A stretch of DNA of 34,231 nt from Burkholderiales bacterium (GCA_947464185.1 CANHVY010000040.1:1-34231); one strand, 5' to 3'; shown: positions 9,146 through 20,576, counted from the stretch's first letter. Made by a program: numbers and translations. The notes: generated from the letters alone by a model not told the origin.

Positions 9146-9922
9146 ATGATGAAGAAATTCCTCCTGACGCTCGTGGCGGCCCTGGCGGTCATGGCCGGTC
9201 CGGCGCGTGCCGCAGGCGATGGCATTGATTGGGACAAGTTCCCTGCGGAGCGCGTCACCGACATGGCCGCCCTGCAGAACGGCGCCAAGCTGTTTGTCAA
9301 TTACTGCCTGAACTGCCACGCGGCCGAGTACATGCGCTACAACCGGCTGCGCGACATTGGTCTGACGGAAGAGCAGATCAAGGCCAACCTGCTGTTCACC
9401 GATGCCAAGGTGGGCGAGACCATGAAGGTGGCCTTGAATCCGAAGGAAGCCAAGGAGTGGTTTGGCGGCGTGCCGCCCGACCTCACCGTGATTGCCCGCT
9501 CGCGCTCGGCTGCGGGCAAGGGCACGGGCGCCGACTACATCTACACCTACCTGCGCACCTATTACCGCGACGAGACCAAGGCCACGGGTTGGAACAATGC
9601 GGCCTTCCCGAACGTGGGCATGCCCCACGTGTTGTGGGAGTTGCAGGGTCAGCAGCGCGCGGTCTACACCGACGTGGTGGACCCTAAGGATCCCAAGAAG
9701 GTGACGCACGTCTTCAAAGGCCTGGAGCCCATCACCCCGGGCACCCTGACGCCCGCCCAGTACAACGAGGCGGTGGCTGATCTGGTGGCCTACCTGAAGT
9801 GGATGTCCGAGCCCAACCAGGCTGATCGCGTCCGCCTGGGGGTGTGGGTGCTGCTCTTCCTCTCGGTCTTCACCGTCATCGCGTGGCGACTCAACGCTGC
9901 GTTCTGGAAAGACGTCAAGTGA
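9146..9922 (+). CDS. petC: Cytochrome c1 subunit of the bc1 complex
   Basis: This 258-residue c-type cytochrome takes electrons from the Rieske protein to soluble or membrane cytochrome c. It has a Sec signal peptide (about 1-23, ending ARAAG) and a single heme-binding site C54-L-N-C57-H58. The likely axial methionine is M159 in VGMPHVLWE. A C-terminal membrane anchor spans about 231-249 (LGVWVLLFLSVFTVIAW), followed by a short basic tail. The start is one of two adjacent ATGs (9146 or 9149). An upstream in-frame TTG at 9125 would add seven residues and is less likely. A strong terminator follows and closes the petABC operon. Confidence 0.96.
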   Translation: MMKKFLLTLVAALAVMAGPARAAGDGIDWDKFPAERVTDMAALQNGAKLFVNYCLNCHAAEYMRYNRLRDIGLTEEQIKANLLFTDAKVGETMKVALNPKEAKEWFGGVPPDLTVIARSRSAAGKGTGADYIYTYLRTYYRDETKATGWNNAAFPNVGMPHVLWELQGQQRAVYTDVVDPKDPKKVTHVFKGLEPITPGTLTPAQYNEAVADLVAYLKWMSEPNQADRVRLGVWVLLFLSVFTVIAWRLNAAFWKDVK

Positions 9923-9929
9923 CAGGTCT

Positions 9930-9954
9930 GGCCCGGGCATGCCCGGGCCTTTTT
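9930..9954 (+). terminator. Rho-independent terminator after petABC
   Basis: A perfect self-complementary GC stem (GGCCCGGGCA against TGCCCGGGCC, 9930-9949) is followed directly by five Ts at 9950-9954. It begins eight bases after the petC stop and separates petABC from sspAB. Confidence 0.9.
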
Positions 9955-10096
9955 GCGCAGTGGCGGCTGCCCCGCTTCCACTGCGCTTGTTGTTTTCTTG
10001 GGCAGCGTTGACCGCTCTTGACCTGCGCCTGCAGTGTCACCGGCACACCGTGCAAGATGCCCGCCTTGAAACCCAACTGACAGGGAACCCACTGCC

Positions 10097-10708
10097 ATGA
10101 TGGTCCTTTACTCCGGCACCACCTGCCCCTACTCGCACCGTTGCCGTTTCGTGCTGTTCGAAAAGGGCATGGATTTCGAGATCCGTGATGTCGACCTGTT
10201 CGCCAAGCCCGAGGACATCGCGCTGATGAATCCCTACAACGAGGTGCCCATCCTCGTGGAGCGCGATCTCATCCTGTACGAATCCCACATCATCAACGAG
10301 TACATCGACGAACGGTTCCCGCACCCACAGCTCATGCCGGGTGACCCAGTGGCCCGCGCACGGGTGCGCCTGTTCCTCTTCAACTTCGAGAAGGAACTGT
10401 TCGCACAGGTGAACCTGCTGGAAGGCCGCGGTGTGAAGGCCACGGACCGCCAGTTGGAGAAGGCGCGTGACCAGATCCGTGACAGGCTGACCCAGCTCGC
10501 CCCCATCTTCATGAAGAACAAGTACATGCTGGGTGATGACTTCTCCATGCTCGACGTAGCGATTGCTCCTCTGCTGTGGCGCCTGGACTACTACGGCATC
10601 GAAGTGTCGAAGAACGCTGCGCCCTTGCTGAAGTACGCTGAGCGCATCTTCTCGCGTCCGGCCTACATCGAGGCGCTCACGCCCTCTGAGAAGGTGATGC
10701 GCAAGTAA
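10097..10708 (+). CDS. sspA: Stringent starvation protein A (GST-fold RNA polymerase-associated factor)
   Basis: The protein is 203 residues with a glutathione S-transferase fold. The N-terminal thioredoxin-like half begins VLYSGTTCPYSHRCRFVLFEKG and the C-terminal half is all-helical (about 85-200). SspA proteins bind RNA polymerase and support stationary-phase and acid-stress transcription; they generally lack true GST activity. The PYSHRCR and NEVPILVERDLILYESHIINEYIDERFPHP segments are typical of SspA rather than of detoxifying GSTs. Two adjacent ATGs (10097 and 10100) could start translation. It sits between the bc1 terminator and sspB, the usual petABC-sspAB order in these bacteria. Confidence 0.93.
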   Translation: MMVLYSGTTCPYSHRCRFVLFEKGMDFEIRDVDLFAKPEDIALMNPYNEVPILVERDLILYESHIINEYIDERFPHPQLMPGDPVARARVRLFLFNFEKELFAQVNLLEGRGVKATDRQLEKARDQIRDRLTQLAPIFMKNKYMLGDDFSMLDVAIAPLLWRLDYYGIEVSKNAAPLLKYAERIFSRPAYIEALTPSEKVMRK

Positions 10709-10772
10709 GGCTGCGACGCTCTGCCACGCCAGCCACACCGTCTCTCGCACTCACCTCCCAAGCCGACCCGCG

Positions 10773-11324
10773 ATGACCTCACCCTTGTCGCCCGAGGGCC
10801 AAGGCACCTCTACACGGCCCTATCTCGTGCGTGCCTTGCATGAGTGGTGCACCGACAACGGTTTCACGCCCTACCTCGCGGTGTTCGTGGATGGCTCGGT
10901 GCAGGTGCCCATGGAGTACGTGAAGAACCAGGAAATCGTGCTCAACGTGGGCTTCGACGCCACCAGCGGGCTGCAACTTGGCAACGAGTTCATCGAATTC
11001 AAGGCGCGATTCGGTGGCGTGGCGCGTGACATCGTGGTGCCTGTGGACCATGTGGTGGCGATTTATGCGCGCGAGAACGGCCAAGGCATGGCTTTTCCCG
11101 CGCCCAAGGCAGGGTCGGCCCCTGCGGCTGTCGTCGTCGCCATGACGGAGGACCAGGGCGCACCCCTGAGCGCAGAGGGCCCGCGTCCGGTGGCCGCTGT
11201 GATTCCCTTGGTCAAGCCCGAGGCGACGCGCCAGAATCCCCTGGACCGCGAGTCACCCCCGGGGCCCGACGACCCGGCCAGGCCACCGACCGGCGGGCGG
11301 CCGGCGCTCAAGCGGGTGAAGTAG
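10773..11324 (+). CDS. sspB: ClpXP specificity-enhancing factor SspB
   Basis: SspB tethers ssrA-tagged and other substrates to ClpXP for degradation. The 183-residue protein has the folded substrate-binding domain first (about 15-110: RPYLVRALHEWCTDNGFTPYL, then EYVKNQEIVLNVG, LQLGNEFIEFKARFGG and VPVDHVVAIYARENGQGM). A long disordered linker rich in Ala, Pro and Glu follows, and the protein ends with the ClpX-docking tail GGRPALKRVK. The tail differs by one residue from the usual LK/RVVK form. It is separated from sspA by 64 bases and probably co-transcribed with it. Confidence 0.94.
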   Translation: MTSPLSPEGQGTSTRPYLVRALHEWCTDNGFTPYLAVFVDGSVQVPMEYVKNQEIVLNVGFDATSGLQLGNEFIEFKARFGGVARDIVVPVDHVVAIYARENGQGMAFPAPKAGSAPAAVVVAMTEDQGAPLSAEGPRPVAAVIPLVKPEATRQNPLDRESPPGPDDPARPPTGGRPALKRVK

Positions 11325-11398
11325 AGCATCACATACGGCGCCTCGCGGCGCGGTGCACTACAGCACCTGCGGCTTGCGCAGCAGCGTACGGCCAGCGC

Positions 11399-11406
11399 CA
11401 TAGAAT
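11399..11406 (+). promoter_or_regulatory. Possible -10 region for tRNA-Thr
   Basis: CATAGAAT lies about 10 bases before the first base of the mature tRNA, at a sensible distance for a very short 5' leader. A TTGCGC at 11374-11379 could be a -35 with a 19-base spacer to CATAGA. Confidence 0.35.
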
Positions 11407-11415
11407 CCTTATGCT

Positions 11416-11491
11416 GCCGACTTAGCTCAGCTGGTAGAGCATCCGCCTTGTAAGCGGGAGGTCATCCGTTCGATTCGGATAGTCGGCACCA
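11416..11491 (+). tRNA. tRNA-Thr (anticodon UGU)
   Basis: The 76-base gene folds as a complete cloverleaf. The acceptor stem GCCGACT pairs with AGTCGGC, the D-arm contains AGCTCAGCTGGTAGAGC, and the anticodon stem TCCGC/GCGGG encloses the loop CTTGTAA with anticodon TGT at 11449-11451. The T-arm contains GTTCGATTC. The discriminator is A and CCA is encoded (11489-11491). It reads ACA threonine codons. I see no integrase gene or 3' direct repeat suggesting use as an attachment site. Confidence 0.96.
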
Positions 11492-11599
11492 TGCATGTCA
11501 CTGAAGCTTTTCGCTCAAGCGCAGAGCAGTTCCGCAGCGCGCGCGTGGGCCCCCCAGGTCCTGGACGAGCCCCTGGTCATGGCCCAGGGTTCAGGGCGG

Positions 11600-11908
11600 T
11601 CACGGTGGCGATATCCTGATTCGCACGCTGTTCACCCCCACGCCCAGGTCCTGAACCGCTTGGTGGATACGGGGCAGCAGCTGGCGCGACTTGGCTGCTG
11701 CACCGCCGCTGGCGGCCAGCAGGGTCCACTGACTGTCTTCCACGGGGCCGGGGCGCATGGAAGCGCTCAGGTCGGGCCCGAGAACGGGGCGGGCTGCCTG
11801 CATACACTCCAGCGACAAGCGCCAGCGACCGAGCAGAGAACCCAGTGTTGGGTTCTCCTGTAAGGCATCGGCCACTCTGACGGTGCCGGGCGGGGCTTTA
11901 GGTCGCAT
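11600..11908 (-). CDS. dciA: DUF721 / DciA-like protein (putative replicative helicase loader)
   Basis: The protein is 102 residues starting MRPKAPPGTVRVADALQENP. The pattern fits DUF721: an N-terminal LLGRWRLSLE helix, then a KH-like core (RPGPVEDSQWTLLAASGGAAAKSRQLLPRIHQAV) and a final VGVNSVRIRIS strand. DciA proteins load the replicative DnaB helicase in bacteria lacking DnaC or DnaI. I chose the ATG at 11908. A longer open frame exists but would run through the divergent M23 gene and has no domain match. It is divergent from M23 with a 30-base gap. The family call is based on pattern recognition of a poorly conserved domain. Confidence 0.75.
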   Translation of the reverse strand: MRPKAPPGTVRVADALQENPTLGSLLGRWRLSLECMQAARPVLGPDLSASMRPGPVEDSQWTLLAASGGAAAKSRQLLPRIHQAVQDLGVGVNSVRIRISPP

Positions 11909-11938
11909 CACGAAAAGTGTAGAGCCAGGAGGCACGCC

Positions 11939-12988
11939 ATGCAGATCATGATCACCCGTGACGTGAGTGCCCGCGTACGTGTGTTCCAGTTCAGCCGTTG
12001 GCAAGGGGCCCTGCTGTGCCTGGGGCTGGTGTTCGTCTTGATGTTGTCCTCCGGGGCGGTGTACCACTGGTTCTTCCTGAAGGCAGCGCGTGAGGGCTGG
12101 CCGGTGGTGAGCTCCGTCGTCAAGTGGGTGGTGCGGGATGAGATTGCGCAGCGTGACCGGTTCATGCGCGAGAACCTGAACGCCATTGCGCAGAAGGTGG
12201 GCGAGGTGCAGGCCAAGCTGGTACGCCTGGAGGCGGTGAGCGAACGGGTGTCCGGTCTGGCTGGGGTCAAGCCGGAGGAACTGCGGTTGCTGCAGCAACC
12301 CGCAGTCGGCGCCCCTGCCCCGGGTGGTGGACGCAGTGGAGCGGGCAGCTCGGGCGGCACCCCCCCCCCGGTGGGAGGGCGAGGGGGCGTCTATCTCCCA
12401 CTGCGCAGTCCGACGCTGGAGGAACTGAACGACACGGTGACGGGCTTGGATGGACTATCAGACCTGCATGCCGACGTCTTCACCCTCATCGAATCCCGGC
12501 TGTTTGAAGAGCGCATGCGCGGCCTGATGTTGCCCAGCGCGACGCCGGTGGACGGCCCGGTGGGCTCTGGTTTCGGCTTCCGTTCCGATCCGATCACGGG
12601 GCGCACCGCCCTGCATACGGGGCTGGACTTCCCCGCCGAACCCGGCACTCCCATCCGTGCTGCCGCAGGCGGCGTGGTTCTCGAACTGGGTATGCACCCG
12701 GAGTACGGACATACGCTGGAACTGGACCATGGCAACCGGCTGACCACCCTGTATGCGCACCTGCGTCGCTCGCTGGTCAAGCCTGGGGACATCGTGCGCC
12801 GCGGCCAGGTGATTGCCGAGGTGGGCAACACGGGCCGCTCCACGGGGCCGCACCTTCATTTCGAGGTGCTGCTGGAAGGCGTGCCGCAGAACCCGGCGCG
12901 GTTTCTCGGAGCCCAGCCCGCCCCTTGGGAATCCGCCGCCCGTAGGGCCTTGCGCAGGGATTCCCGAGAGGGCCCGATGGTAAAGTGA
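11939..12988 (+). CDS. M23-family (LytM) peptidoglycan endopeptidase, membrane-anchored
   Basis: The protein is 349 residues. A short cytoplasmic N-terminus is followed by one membrane helix (about 22-42) and a coiled region (about 65-120). A Gly/Ser/Pro linker (about 121-150) and another helical segment lead to a C-terminal LytM domain from about 208. The zinc and catalytic residues are present: H226 and D230 in HTGLDFP, H274 in YAHL, and H305 and H307 in HLHFE. Such enzymes cut peptide cross-links in cell wall or activate amidases. An AGGAGG ribosome-binding site at 11927-11932 fixes the start. The linker is encoded over a run of ten Cs (12360-12369), a possible slippage site. The M23-secA neighbourhood is common in Burkholderiales. 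Confidence 0.93.
   Translation: MQIMITRDVSARVRVFQFSRWQGALLCLGLVFVLMLSSGAVYHWFFLKAAREGWPVVSSVVKWVVRDEIAQRDRFMRENLNAIAQKVGEVQAKLVRLEAVSERVSGLAGVKPEELRLLQQPAVGAPAPGGGRSGAGSSGGTPPPVGGRGGVYLPLRSPTLEELNDTVTGLDGLSDLHADVFTLIESRLFEERMRGLMLPSATPVDGPVGSGFGFRSDPITGRTALHTGLDFPAEPGTPIRAAAGGVVLELGMHPEYGHTLELDHGNRLTTLYAHLRRSLVKPGDIVRRGQVIAEVGNTGRSTGPHLHFEVLLEGVPQNPARFLGAQPAPWESAARRALRRDSREGPMVK
12360..12369 (+). repeat. Homopolymeric C10 tract inside the M23 peptidase gene
   Basis: Ten consecutive Cs encode part of the GTPPPVGG linker. A one-base slip would cut the protein off before its LytM domain. The tract is in frame in this sequence. Confidence 0.9.
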
Positions 12989-13001
12989 CAGGCTTTTTCG
13001 G

Positions 13002-13019
13002 GCGGCCCAACCGGGCCGC
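13002..13019 (+). other. Hairpin in the M23-secA gap
   Basis: GCGGCCC pairs perfectly with GGGCCGC around an AACC loop. It lies 13 bases after the M23 stop and 130 bases before secA. The T-run lies before the stem rather than after it, so it is not a standard terminator. The rest of the 161-base gap shows no convincing gene. Confidence 0.45.
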
Positions 13020-13149
13020 ACCGCGTTCATCGCGGGCCTTGCGGGCACGCTTGGAAGAGTCCTTCGGGGCGCACACCCCAGGCCCGTGAGGCCAGAGCTC
13101 CTTGCGCGCTGTTGCGCCGGGGGCCGAACACTTCAGTGAGTCCATCCGC

Positions 13150-15897
<2,748 letters not shown>

Positions 15898-15900
15898 GGG

Positions 15901-15964
15901 CCCGCAAGCCCGACGCAGCCTGCGGGACCTGACCTGCATGACCGGCCCCGGCTGCACGGGGCCG
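15901..15964 (+). other. Two inverted repeats between secA and argJ
   Basis: CCCGCA (15901-15906) pairs with TGCGGG (15921-15926), and CGGCCCC (15943-15949) pairs with GGGGCCG (15958-15964). Neither is followed by a T-run. They may stabilise the secA 3' end or attenuate read-through into argJ. Confidence 0.4.
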
Positions 15965-15983
15965 ATGAACCGGAGACATCGCC

Positions 15984-17240
15984 ATGCCCGTGAACCTGTC
16001 CGCGCCTGACCCGGCCGATCTTCACCCTGTGGCCGGCCTGCGCATCGGCACCGCCATGGCCGGCATCCGCAAGGCCAACCGGCGTGACCTGGTGGTGTTT
16101 CTGCCGGACGAGGGCGCGGCGGTGGCGGGCGTGTTCACGAAGAACCGGTTTTGCGCCGCGCCCGTGCAACTGTGCCGGGAACATCTGTCGGGTGTGACCG
16201 CCGGGCGAGGCATCCGCGCCCTGGTGGTCAACACTGGCAATGCCAACGCCGGCACGGGCGCTGACGGCCTGGCCCGGGCCCGGCGCACCTGCGATGCCCT
16301 GGCAGGGCACCTGGGCGTGGCGGCGCAGCAGGTGCTGCCGTTCTCCACGGGCGTGATCATGGAGACGCTGCCCGTGGAGCGCATCGAGGCCGGGCTGCCC
16401 GCGGCGCTGGCCGACGCGGCGGCCCCGGCGCCGGCCGATGGCGCGCGCTGGGCGGAAGCCGCGCAGGGCATCATGACGACCGACACGCTGCCCAAGGCCG
16501 CGTCGACCCAGGTGCAGATCGGCGGGCGCACCGTCACCGTCACCGGCATCTCCAAGGGTGCCGGCATGATCAAGCCCGACATGGCCACGATGCTGGGCTA
16601 CATGGCCACCGATGCGGTGATCACCCAGTCAGCCCTGGAGCATCTGGTGACCGAGGCCGCTGACGCGAGCTTCAACCGCATCACCATCGATGGCGACACC
16701 TCCACCAACGACAGTTTCGTGCTGATGGCCACGCAGGCCGCGGGCCATGCGCCCATCACCTCGCTGGACAGCGAAGACGGGCGCATCCTGCGCCAGGCGG
16801 TCATCCAGATGGCTCAGCGCCTGGCCCAGGCCATCGTGCGTGACGGCGAGGGCGCCACCAAGTTCATCACCGTGCGTGTGGAGGGCGGCCGCACCAAGGC
16901 CGAGTGCCGCCAGGCGGCTTACGCCATTGCGCACTCGCCCCTGGTGAAAACGGCCTTCTTCGCCAGCGACCCCAACCTCGGCCGCATCCTCGCCGCCGTG
17001 GGCTACGCCGGCATCGACGACCTGGACCAGGGCCTGATCGACCTGTTCCTCGACGACGTGCATGTAGTGCGCGAGGGTGGACGCCACCCCGACTACCGCG
17101 AGGAGCACGGCCAGCGTGTGATGAAGCAAAGCGAGATCACGGTGCGTGTAGACCTGCACCGCGGGCCCACGCATGCCACGGTCTGGACCTGCGATCTCTC
17201 GCACGATTACGTCAGCATCAACGCCGACTACCGGAGTTGA
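15984..17240 (+). CDS. argJ: Bifunctional ornithine acetyltransferase / N-acetylglutamate synthase
   Basis: ArgJ recycles the acetyl group from N-acetylornithine to glutamate in arginine biosynthesis; the bifunctional form also uses acetyl-CoA. The 418-residue precursor self-cleaves into two chains before the nucleophile threonine, T202 in [15 protein letters not shown]. Other family motifs include NTGNANAGTG (83-92), FSTGVIME (120-127), DGDTSTNDS, and the [12 protein letters not shown] segment. A CGGAGAC ribosome-binding site precedes the ATG. secA-argJ adjacency is common in betaproteobacteria. The stop overlaps the start of the MFS gene as TGATG. Confidence 0.97.
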   Translation: MPVNLSAPDPADLHPVAGLRIGTAMAGIRKANRRDLVVFLPDEGAAVAGVFTKNRFCAAPVQLCREHLSGVTAGRGIRALVVNTGNANAGTGADGLARARRTCDALAGHLGVAAQQVLPFSTGVIMETLPVERIEAGLPAALADAAAPAPADGARWAEAAQGIMTTDTLPKAASTQVQIGGRTVTVTGISKGAGMIKPDMATMLGYMATDAVITQSALEHLVTEAADASFNRITIDGDTSTNDSFVLMATQAAGHAPITSLDSEDGRILRQAVIQMAQRLAQAIVRDGEGATKFITVRVEGGRTKAECRQAAYAIAHSPLVKTAFFASDPNLGRILAAVGYAGIDDLDQGLIDLFLDDVHVVREGGRHPDYREEHGQRVMKQSEITVRVDLHRGPTHATVWTCDLSHDYVSINADYRS

Positions 17241-18691
17241 TGCCGGCGCCCGAGAACTCCCAGGCGCCGGCTCCTGTACAGCCGGTCTGGCCGGACGACA
17301 CCGGTTCGCAAGGTCCCGTTTCCGCGGCTGTGCCGGACCTCGGTGAGAGGCCGGCGACAGCGCGCAATGTCTTCCAGAGTTGGCGCGACAGGCTGACCTT
17401 GCCGCCCCACGATCTGCTGCGGCAGGCGACGTACCGGCGGCTGTTCGTGTCCATCGTGATGAGCTCACTGGGTGGGCAGATCAGCATGCTCGCCCTGCCG
17501 CTCACCGCGGCCGTGTTGCTGCAGGCCACGCCCACGCAGATGGGGCTGCTCACCGCGGCCGAGCTGGCGCCCTTCATGTTGTTGTCCCTGCCCTGCGGGG
17601 TCTGGCTGGATCGGGTGCGTAAGCTGCCCATCTATGTGGCCGGCGAGGCCATGCTGGCGCTGGTGCTGGTCAGCGTGCCGCTGGCTTGGTGGCTGGGCTT
17701 GCTGGGGATGCCGTGGCTGTATGCCGTGGGATTCGTGCTCGGCTCGGTGCACGTGGTGGCGGGCTCCGCCTCGCAGATTGTGCTGACACAGGTGGTGGGC
17801 CGCGAGCGCCTGGTGGAGGCGCACTCCAAGAACGCCCTGGCCAGCTCTGGCGCCGAGGTGGTGGGTCCGGGCCTGGCGGGTGCACTGATCAAGGCGGTAG
17901 GGGCGCCCATTGCGCTGCTGTTGAACGCGGTGATGCTGCTGGCCTCGGTGGCCATCCTGCGCGGCCTGAGGGTGCAGGAGACCCTGGCGCCGCCTTCCAG
18001 CCAGGGCTTCTGGCCTCAGCTCAAGGAGGGCTTGCAGTTCGTGGTGCGCACGCCGCTGCTCTGGGGCATGGCGGCCATGCTGGGCGTCTGGCAGTTCTTC
18101 CACCATGGCGCGGTGGTGGTGCAGATCCTGTTGGCCACCCGCACGCTGGGCCTGTCCGAGCAGGATGTGGGGCTGAGCTTCGTGGGCCTGGGGGTGGGTA
18201 CGGTGGCGGCCAGTGTGTTTGGCAAGCGCCTGTCACAGCGCATCGGCCCCGGCCCTTGCATGCTGCTGGGCATCGCCATCACCGGTGTGGGTTGGGTGGC
18301 CTTCAGCCTTGCGCCCGCTGCGGCAGGTTTCTGGTTCTTTGCCTTCATGCTCACCTGCTTCGGCCTGGGCGCGGTGATGATCTTCATCAACTTCCTGTCG
18401 CTGCGCCAGGCCATCACCCCCACGCCGCTGCTGGGTCGTATGACCAGCACGATGCGCTGGTTGATGCTGCTGCCCGCCGGGCCGGGCGCCTTGTTGGGAG
18501 GCTGGCTGGGTGAGCATGCCGGCCTGCGCGTGCCGTTGGCCGTGGCCGGTGCGGGCTCGCTGCTGCTGGCGCTGATCCTCTGGTGGCGAGTACCCCTCAT
18601 ACGCGATGTCAAGGTGTTGCCCACGCCCGCTGACCATGGGCCGGCCCGTGCTGCAGCGCCGCCCCTGGAGGTGGACGCCGTCTCGCGCTGA
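17240..18691 (+). CDS. MFS exporter (MFS_3 / EntS-like)
   Basis: This 483-residue major facilitator protein has about twelve hydrophobic segments after a roughly 60-residue Pro/Ala-rich cytoplasmic N-terminus. The first membrane helix region (FVSIVMSSLGGQISMLALPLTAAVLL) and the inter-helix LPCGVWLDRVRKLPI motif match the MFS_3 group, which includes EntS-type exporters of siderophores and other small molecules. The substrate cannot be read from sequence. The ATG at 17240 overlaps the argJ stop (TGATG), giving coupled translation. A longer open frame upstream runs through argJ and is not meaningful. It is convergent with ugpQ, with an 11-base gap and no terminator. Confidence 0.88.
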   Translation: MPAPENSQAPAPVQPVWPDDTGSQGPVSAAVPDLGERPATARNVFQSWRDRLTLPPHDLLRQATYRRLFVSIVMSSLGGQISMLALPLTAAVLLQATPTQMGLLTAAELAPFMLLSLPCGVWLDRVRKLPIYVAGEAMLALVLVSVPLAWWLGLLGMPWLYAVGFVLGSVHVVAGSASQIVLTQVVGRERLVEAHSKNALASSGAEVVGPGLAGALIKAVGAPIALLLNAVMLLASVAILRGLRVQETLAPPSSQGFWPQLKEGLQFVVRTPLLWGMAAMLGVWQFFHHGAVVVQILLATRTLGLSEQDVGLSFVGLGVGTVAASVFGKRLSQRIGPGPCMLLGIAITGVGWVAFSLAPAAAGFWFFAFMLTCFGLGAVMIFINFLSLRQAITPTPLLGRMTSTMRWLMLLPAGPGALLGGWLGEHAGLRVPLAVAGAGSLLLALILWWRVPLIRDVKVLPTPADHGPARAAAPPLEVDAVSR

Positions 18692-18702
18692 TCAGCCGCC
18701 GC

Positions 18703-19449
18703 TCAGGCCACTGGCGAGAAGCGGTCCACCGCGTCGGTGATGATCCCGTCGATGCCGATGGACTGCAGCCAGGCCGCAGGCGCGGGATCGTTCACGGTGT
18801 AGACCAGGCCGCGCATCGCAGCGCCGTGGATCTGCCCCAGCGCCTGCGCCGACATCACGTTGTAGTTGGTGATGACGGCAGAGCACCCGAGCTGCTGTGC
18901 CACGTCGAGCCAACCCGGCCAGAGCGTGTCCAGCAACAGCGCGCGGGGGATGTGCGCTGCAGTCTCCCGGGCGCCGGCCAGGGCCTCGGGGCGGAAGGAG
19001 CTGAACAGCAGCGGTGGCGCATCAGCGCCGGCCCACAGCCGGGCGGCTTCCCGGCCCACCACCTGGCCGGTGTGGTGATCGGTGCCGGGCGTGGGCTTGA
19101 TCTCCAGGTCCAGCGCGAAGGCGTTGGCGCGCAGGTAGGCGGCCAGGGCTTGCAGGCTGGGCAGGGGCTCACCGGCATAGGCCCGGCTGTGCCAGGTGCC
19201 GGCGTCGATGCGCGAGAGGGCCGACCAGTCCAGTTCCCCGGCGACGCCGCGCCCAGACGTCGTGCGCTCCAGCGTGGCGTCGTGCAGCAGGAAGGGCACG
19301 CCGTCGGCGCTGAGCTTCACATCACATTCAAACGCGCGGTAGCCGTGCGCGGCACCCAGCCGGAACGCGGCGAGCGTGTTCTCGGGCGCCAGCCTGCCGG
19401 CGCCGCGGTGGGCGACCCACAGCGGCAAGGGCCAGGGCGCGGGACTCAT
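18703..19449 (-). CDS. ugpQ: Cytoplasmic glycerophosphodiester phosphodiesterase UgpQ
   Basis: UgpQ hydrolyses glycerophosphodiesters imported by the Ugp transporter to sn-glycerol-3-phosphate and an alcohol. The 248-residue GDPD-family TIM barrel has the catalytic HRGAG (13-17 region), APENTLAAF, ECDVKLSADGVPFLLHD with the metal-binding glutamate and aspartate, and LDLEIKP. It ends VNDPAPAAWLQSIGIDGIITD, typical of the family. There is no signal peptide. The start codon ATG at 19449 overlaps the ugpC stop (TGATG); a TTG one codon upstream is also possible. It is the last gene of the ugpBAECQ operon. Confidence 0.94.
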   Translation of the reverse strand: MSPAPWPLPLWVAHRGAGRLAPENTLAAFRLGAAHGYRAFECDVKLSADGVPFLLHDATLERTTSGRGVAGELDWSALSRIDAGTWHSRAYAGEPLPSLQALAAYLRANAFALDLEIKPTPGTDHHTGQVVGREAARLWAGADAPPLLFSSFRPEALAGARETAAHIPRALLLDTLWPGWLDVAQQLGCSAVITNYNVMSAQALGQIHGAAMRGLVYTVNDPAPAAWLQSIGIDGIITDAVDRFSPVA

Positions 19450-20528
19450 CAAGCCGCCTCGACGCGCTGGCCCGTGGACGGGTCGAACCAGTGCAGGCGC
19501 TCCGCCGGCACGCGCAGGTGCAGCGTCTGACCGTGGCGTGGCGGGGTCAGCGTGCCGTCGATGCGCAAGGTGAAGGCCGCGCCGGCCAGGTGCCCGTGCA
19601 CCAGGCGCTCGGCTCCCAGCATCTCCACCACCTCCACCTGCAGCGGCCAGCAGGCCGGGTCGCCCTCGGCGCCCCGCTCGGTGTGCTCGGGACGCAGGCC
19701 CAGGGTCAGTGACCCCTGCCGCGGCGCTGCGCCCGGAAGGGGCAGCAGCTGACCCCCGACCTCGAAGCCGGCGGGCGTGGCCTGTCCGTTCAGCAGGTTC
19801 ATGGGCGGTGAGCCGATGAAGCTGGCGACAAAGGTGGTGGCAGGCACGCCGTAGACCTGCTCGGGCGTGCCGATCTGCTCGATGCGCCCGGCATTCATCA
19901 CGATCATGCGCTGGGCCAGCGTCATGGCCTCGACCTGGTCGTGCGTGACGAACAGCGAGGTGATGCCCAGCTCGCGGTGCAGCTTCTGGATCTCCAGGCG
20001 TGTCTGTGCCCGCAGCTTGGCGTCCAGGTTGGACAGCGGCTCGTCGAAGAGGAACACCTGCGGCTGGCGCACGATGGCGCGGCCCATGGCCACCCGCTGG
20101 CGCTGACCGCCTGACAGTTGCCGGGGCTTGCGCTCCAGCAGCCCGCCCAGTTCCAGGATGCCGGCGGCCTTCTGCACCCGGCGTTCGATCTCGTCCTTGG
20201 GGACCTTGGCATTGCGCAGGCCGTAGGCCATGTTGTCGTACACCGTCATGTGCGGGTACAGCGCATAGTTCTGGAACACCATGGCGATGTCGCGCTCGGC
20301 CGGCTCCAGCCGGTTGACCACGCGCGCTCCGATGGCGATCTCGCCGCCCGTGATCTCCTCCAGCCCGGCCACCATGCGCAGCAAGGTGCTCTTGCCGCAG
20401 CCGGAGGGGCCGACGATGACGACGAACTCGCCGTCGGCGATCTCGGCCTCCACCCCGTGGATGGCCTTGAAGGCCTTGGGGCCGAAGCCGTAGGTCTTCT
20501 CGACGCGGCGCAGAGCGATGGAAGCCAT
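19449..20528 (-). CDS. ugpC: Glycerol-3-phosphate ABC transporter ATP-binding protein UgpC
   Basis: This 359-residue ABC ATPase of the MalK/UgpC type powers uptake of sn-glycerol-3-phosphate and glycerophosphodiesters. The motifs are complete: Walker [10 protein letters not shown] (40-48), Q-loop Q86, signature LSGGQ (138-142), Walker B VFLFDE (158-163) and H-loop H196. A C-terminal TOBE/regulatory domain begins near residue 240 ([12 protein letters not shown]). In E. coli this domain interacts with regulatory partners; whether that holds here is unknown. The start is an ATG at 20528, 48 bases after the ugpE stop. Confidence 0.95.
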   Translation of the reverse strand: MASIALRRVEKTYGFGPKAFKAIHGVEAEIADGEFVVIVGPSGCGKSTLLRMVAGLEEITGGEIAIGARVVNRLEPAERDIAMVFQNYALYPHMTVYDNMAYGLRNAKVPKDEIERRVQKAAGILELGGLLERKPRQLSGGQRQRVAMGRAIVRQPQVFLFDEPLSNLDAKLRAQTRLEIQKLHRELGITSLFVTHDQVEAMTLAQRMIVMNAGRIEQIGTPEQVYGVPATTFVASFIGSPPMNLLNGQATPAGFEVGGQLLPLPGAAPRQGSLTLGLRPEHTERGAEGDPACWPLQVEVVEMLGAERLVHGHLAGAAFTLRIDGTLTPPRHGQTLHLRVPAERLHWFDPSTGQRVEAA

Positions 20529-20576
20529 GGGTGTCGTGTGTGCTGTGCAGTCAGGGGGAGGCCGCGGGCCGGCCGT

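Noticed and set aside
11416..11599. tRNA-Thr as an integration site
   Set aside because: No integrase gene and no repeat of the tRNA 3' end was found in the window.
13002..13019. Hairpin considered as a terminator for the M23 gene
   Set aside because: The T-run lies before the stem, and what follows is GC-rich; neither strand gives a stem followed by Ts.
12989..13149. A SecM-like arrest peptide upstream of secA
   Set aside because: No frame with a signal peptide or arrest-like end was visible in the gap.
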